From the NCBI RefSeq assembly GCF_014805625.2, contig NW_023998452.1:1160308-1224307 (forward strand): DNA of 64,000 nucleotides, read 5' to 3'. A program made the position numbers and the translations under genes. The notes beneath the pieces were generated by a model, which saw only the letters and a list, made by a program, of their open reading frames with translations, made no database searches and was not told the origin of the DNA. Shown one piece after another: positions 61,166-64,000 of this stretch (positions are counted from its first letter, which is position 1; each line of letters starts with the position of its first letter). The stretch comes from Glossina fuscipes. Lineage: Eukaryota; Arthropoda; Insecta; Diptera; Glossinidae.

Positions 61166-64000
61166 TTCGAAAAACGCGTTCGATTTTGTTCAAAGGGAAA
61201 CAATAATCTTTCTATATATTGCCAAGCAAAGGCTGCCTAAATTGTGAGACTTACAATGGGAATATCTTATGGAATGGGCTTTAATCTTTTTCTCCGCGCA
61301 ATATCTAGTTGCGCTTCCTGATTATTATCAAACGTCTGAAAACTCCAAAACGCGGTGAGAGTAGACAAACCAAGCTCATTCTTTAAAAATGAAATCCACA
61401 GTGGTCAAAAAGCGGTAAGTAGACTACAAACCGCATTCTTAGCAACATCACAGAGATATCAGAAGCCACAAAGCTTTTTTAGTTTTCGCGACTTACGAAC
61501 TGTTAAAGATTTTCATTGTGGCTATTGCTTCGAGAAACCAAACTTGATACAATGTGTGACAAGAAAACACTTAGGTTGTTTTTTATGACTGGTGACTGGC
61601 CATAACGCCAGAATGCGGCTTCACATCGTTTATGAATGTATTCTTTAACATTTCAATTGTGGAAGCTCACCTTCGAAATGGATGCGATTACTCCTTGCAT
61701 TATTAGGTAGCAGACTATTGCCAGAGTTCGCACATGATATAGTAAATTATTTCTTTTTTGTTTCAATTGCTTGATAAGTGTCACATTTTTAATGCTCAAC
61801 GGTTGAACTGTTATGTCCAAGTGCGCATATCTTCAGTAATTGCATTGTTAACATTAATGCTCTATTTTTCTGGTTGAACAACTTTCTCAGCCTAACTCCA
61901 AATTGGCTAAAAGAAAAATAATTTTATTTAAAAAACTACATTCGAAAAAGGTAAAAAAACAAAAACGTGGTTGCAAGTCAATAACCACAAGCACCACGAA
62001 AGACCCATCTATAAGAAAATCTTTGGTTCAATGTAAATGTCTTTGTGTATTATTCTCCCCTGAAAAAAAAATTAAAAGATACTGACATAACCAGGACAAT
62101 AAGAATTAGATACTTGTTAATAAAATATATCTTGTTTATAATGAATATTAAGCACCTAGTAGTTCTTCATACAACAAATAAGAAAACTTTGCATTCCTTC
62201 GGAATTTTCCGTAGAGAATTTCCTACGGGGGCCTGATACACATTTACACGACATTTCATATCAGCAATGAAGTCGCTACAGATCTATAAAAAATTCTATA
62301 TTTTTATAACAGTGGTAAGGTTTTGCACTCTGATGACCTTGTTCATTTCAAGGTAATGTTCTGATTTGTGGAATTGAATACATACTAGTTTTTGACTAAC
62401 ATCAGTGAATAATAAAGAGAGACAGGCAGACTGGGTGGTCGAGAGGTGAAAGCGAGGTGTACAAAGAAAGGCAGAGGTAGACGAGAGAACTGAGACGCCA
62501 ACTACTATGTATACGGTGGCAAGACGGTTTGGCAAACTGGACGATTCAGTGTTTAAAAAGCACTCGCATGGCAATGAGTGAATTTAGAGACTTACAAACG
62601 ATATATTGCAGAAGAAGGGTTTTACGGAGTGTTGGCGGACTAAATGGAAAACTGCGATGCCTTAAGTGGCCCACTATAGCTGCGAAGGGATTTAAGGACC
62701 GATTAGTGAACGCATAGACGGAAAAGTCATTCTACGTTTAAATACACTACGAGGGCTTAGTTGTGGCGATGAAATTCCCACCTCCACATGAAGAGATGTT
62801 CATGTTCATGTCACTTACCTAACGACTTTCTTAGTACGCCGTCATCTTTCGAGAGTGACTACAAAAGCTTGCTTTCCAGTACTGGTACTAGTACACAAAA
62901 AGTATTTTATGCAAGGAAATATATTTTCATTTACACAAACTCACGTAGAAATATATGTACATGCGTTAATACTTACAATTATTTATTTACTTTTTTTTCC
63001 TTTTCTTTTGTTAACTAAACGAAAGCATTTACTTGAATAGACGTTTAAAACCAAAAATTATGTCAATGATGACAAACTGTGCCGATAGCTATGAGAGCAT
63101 GTGCGCATGAATGTGTATTCGTAAATAATATAAACATAAAATAACCGAAAGGTTGCTGTGTAAACGAATCACTTCAGTGTACACACGATGTCGTCTAATC
63201 ATGATTGTCTCAGTTTCAGTCTCAGCATTTGTGCTAATGCAAATTAAAAATGAGATAATTTTCTATTAATTTTAACTTTTAATTATGTTTTTTAATTGTT
63301 TTTCTCACCTTTCCCTCTGAGAGATAAGATATAAAAACAAACATACCACTATACTTACGATTAAAGTCATTTAATGTAGAAAAAAAAAAAACAAATAAAA
63401 AAAGCAAAAGTTTATGCAATTTTTCTTAAAAATAAAATCTTTCGTTTTCGATGCTAGAGCAATGTTGTGGGTGTCTGCAACAAACTTATGCAATTATAAG
63501 GATGATACGGGATATAATTTTTTTTTTTTTTTTTTTTTGCTTGTACTACATTTTACGCCAACAAGAGACTGAAATTGCTAGCGACTTGTGGAGTTTATCA
63601 TCATCCATAAAATTCCCTAGCGAATGTAATACAATTTTATGGGATGTTGCATTCATATGCATGAAGAGCTATCGGTACCAGTACACAATTTGCGAAAGAA
63701 TTGTTCAACAATTTTGGTGATTAGATGCAAAAATGAACTTTTTTGGGAAACTAAAATCCGACTTCAAATCAGATCCGTGCCACCATCAAAATAACTTTAG
63801 ATGAATTCTCTCTAAAGAGAATAACCCAGCCTGTGTCTTGATGTAAAAGGAGTTTTAGCAGGTGTAACTCTTACACTTCAGCTTTACATCATTTTCTTTT
63901 ACACTTTTTCGCTCACCTCTTAACTATACAAGAACGGAGTCTTACTGGCGTAAAGTTAGCCTAGTGTACGTACTCCACATTTTTGTCTTCGCTAAAAGGC

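Larger units (their letters stand above)
56261..64000. other. Non-coding DNA, right end of window
   Basis: This stretch contains two decayed tandem-repeat tracts (58240-58960 and 60740-60980), an (ATC)n tract, homopolymers and one weak coding-like stretch near 61020-61150. No supported gene. The boundary with the next gene upstream of grn is not visible. Confidence 0.5.

Overview
The window reads as nuclear DNA of a higher (brachyceran) fly: AT-rich, dense in (TA)n, (CA)n and TATG/CATA microsatellites, with decayed mariner DNA transposons and old dispersed repeats. There is no operon structure or bacterial gene organisation. The only convincing protein-coding sequence is one exon on the minus strand (39867-40164). 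It opens with ATG, encodes 99 residues plus one base, and ends at a consensus GTAAGT donor. I assign it to the first coding exon of grain (grn, GATAc), a GATA-family zinc-finger transcription factor, from its N-terminus (M-D-M-T-S-T ... R-S-W-Y-D) and its R-R-Y-Y-P-S-Y-H-Q-H end. That recognition is from memory, not from an alignment.

Layout. Reading on the minus strand, 1-39866 would be the 5' part of a very long first intron; no GATA-finger exon was found there, so the rest of the gene lies off the left edge. 40165-64000 is 5' UTR, promoter and upstream DNA. Both sides are non-coding apart from transposon debris. No rRNA, CRISPR array or intact transposase was found.

Mobile and repeat content. 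The clearest element is a 550-bp internally deleted mariner with both inverted termini and a broken N-terminal transposase fragment (53661-54210). A second mariner fossil on the minus strand (49436-49800) keeps part of the catalytic region, and a third, weaker one lies at 55810-56260. A dispersed element about 765-830 bp long is present twice in opposite orientation (8341-9170 and 50453-51217), collinear from end to end. The right-hand copy appears to have split a local array of ~138-bp repeats. A tRNA-like A-box/B-box pair (6400-6468, minus) may be the head of a tRNA-derived SINE. Several stretches of 0.25-1.1 kb (10425-10880, 16590-17700, 26830-27650, 35410-36470, 58240-58960, 60740-60980) look like heavily decayed short-unit tandem arrays.

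No multi-gene system is visible. The useful content is the grn exon with its large flanking non-coding DNA, where regulatory elements for a developmental factor may reside, and the repeat history of the locus.
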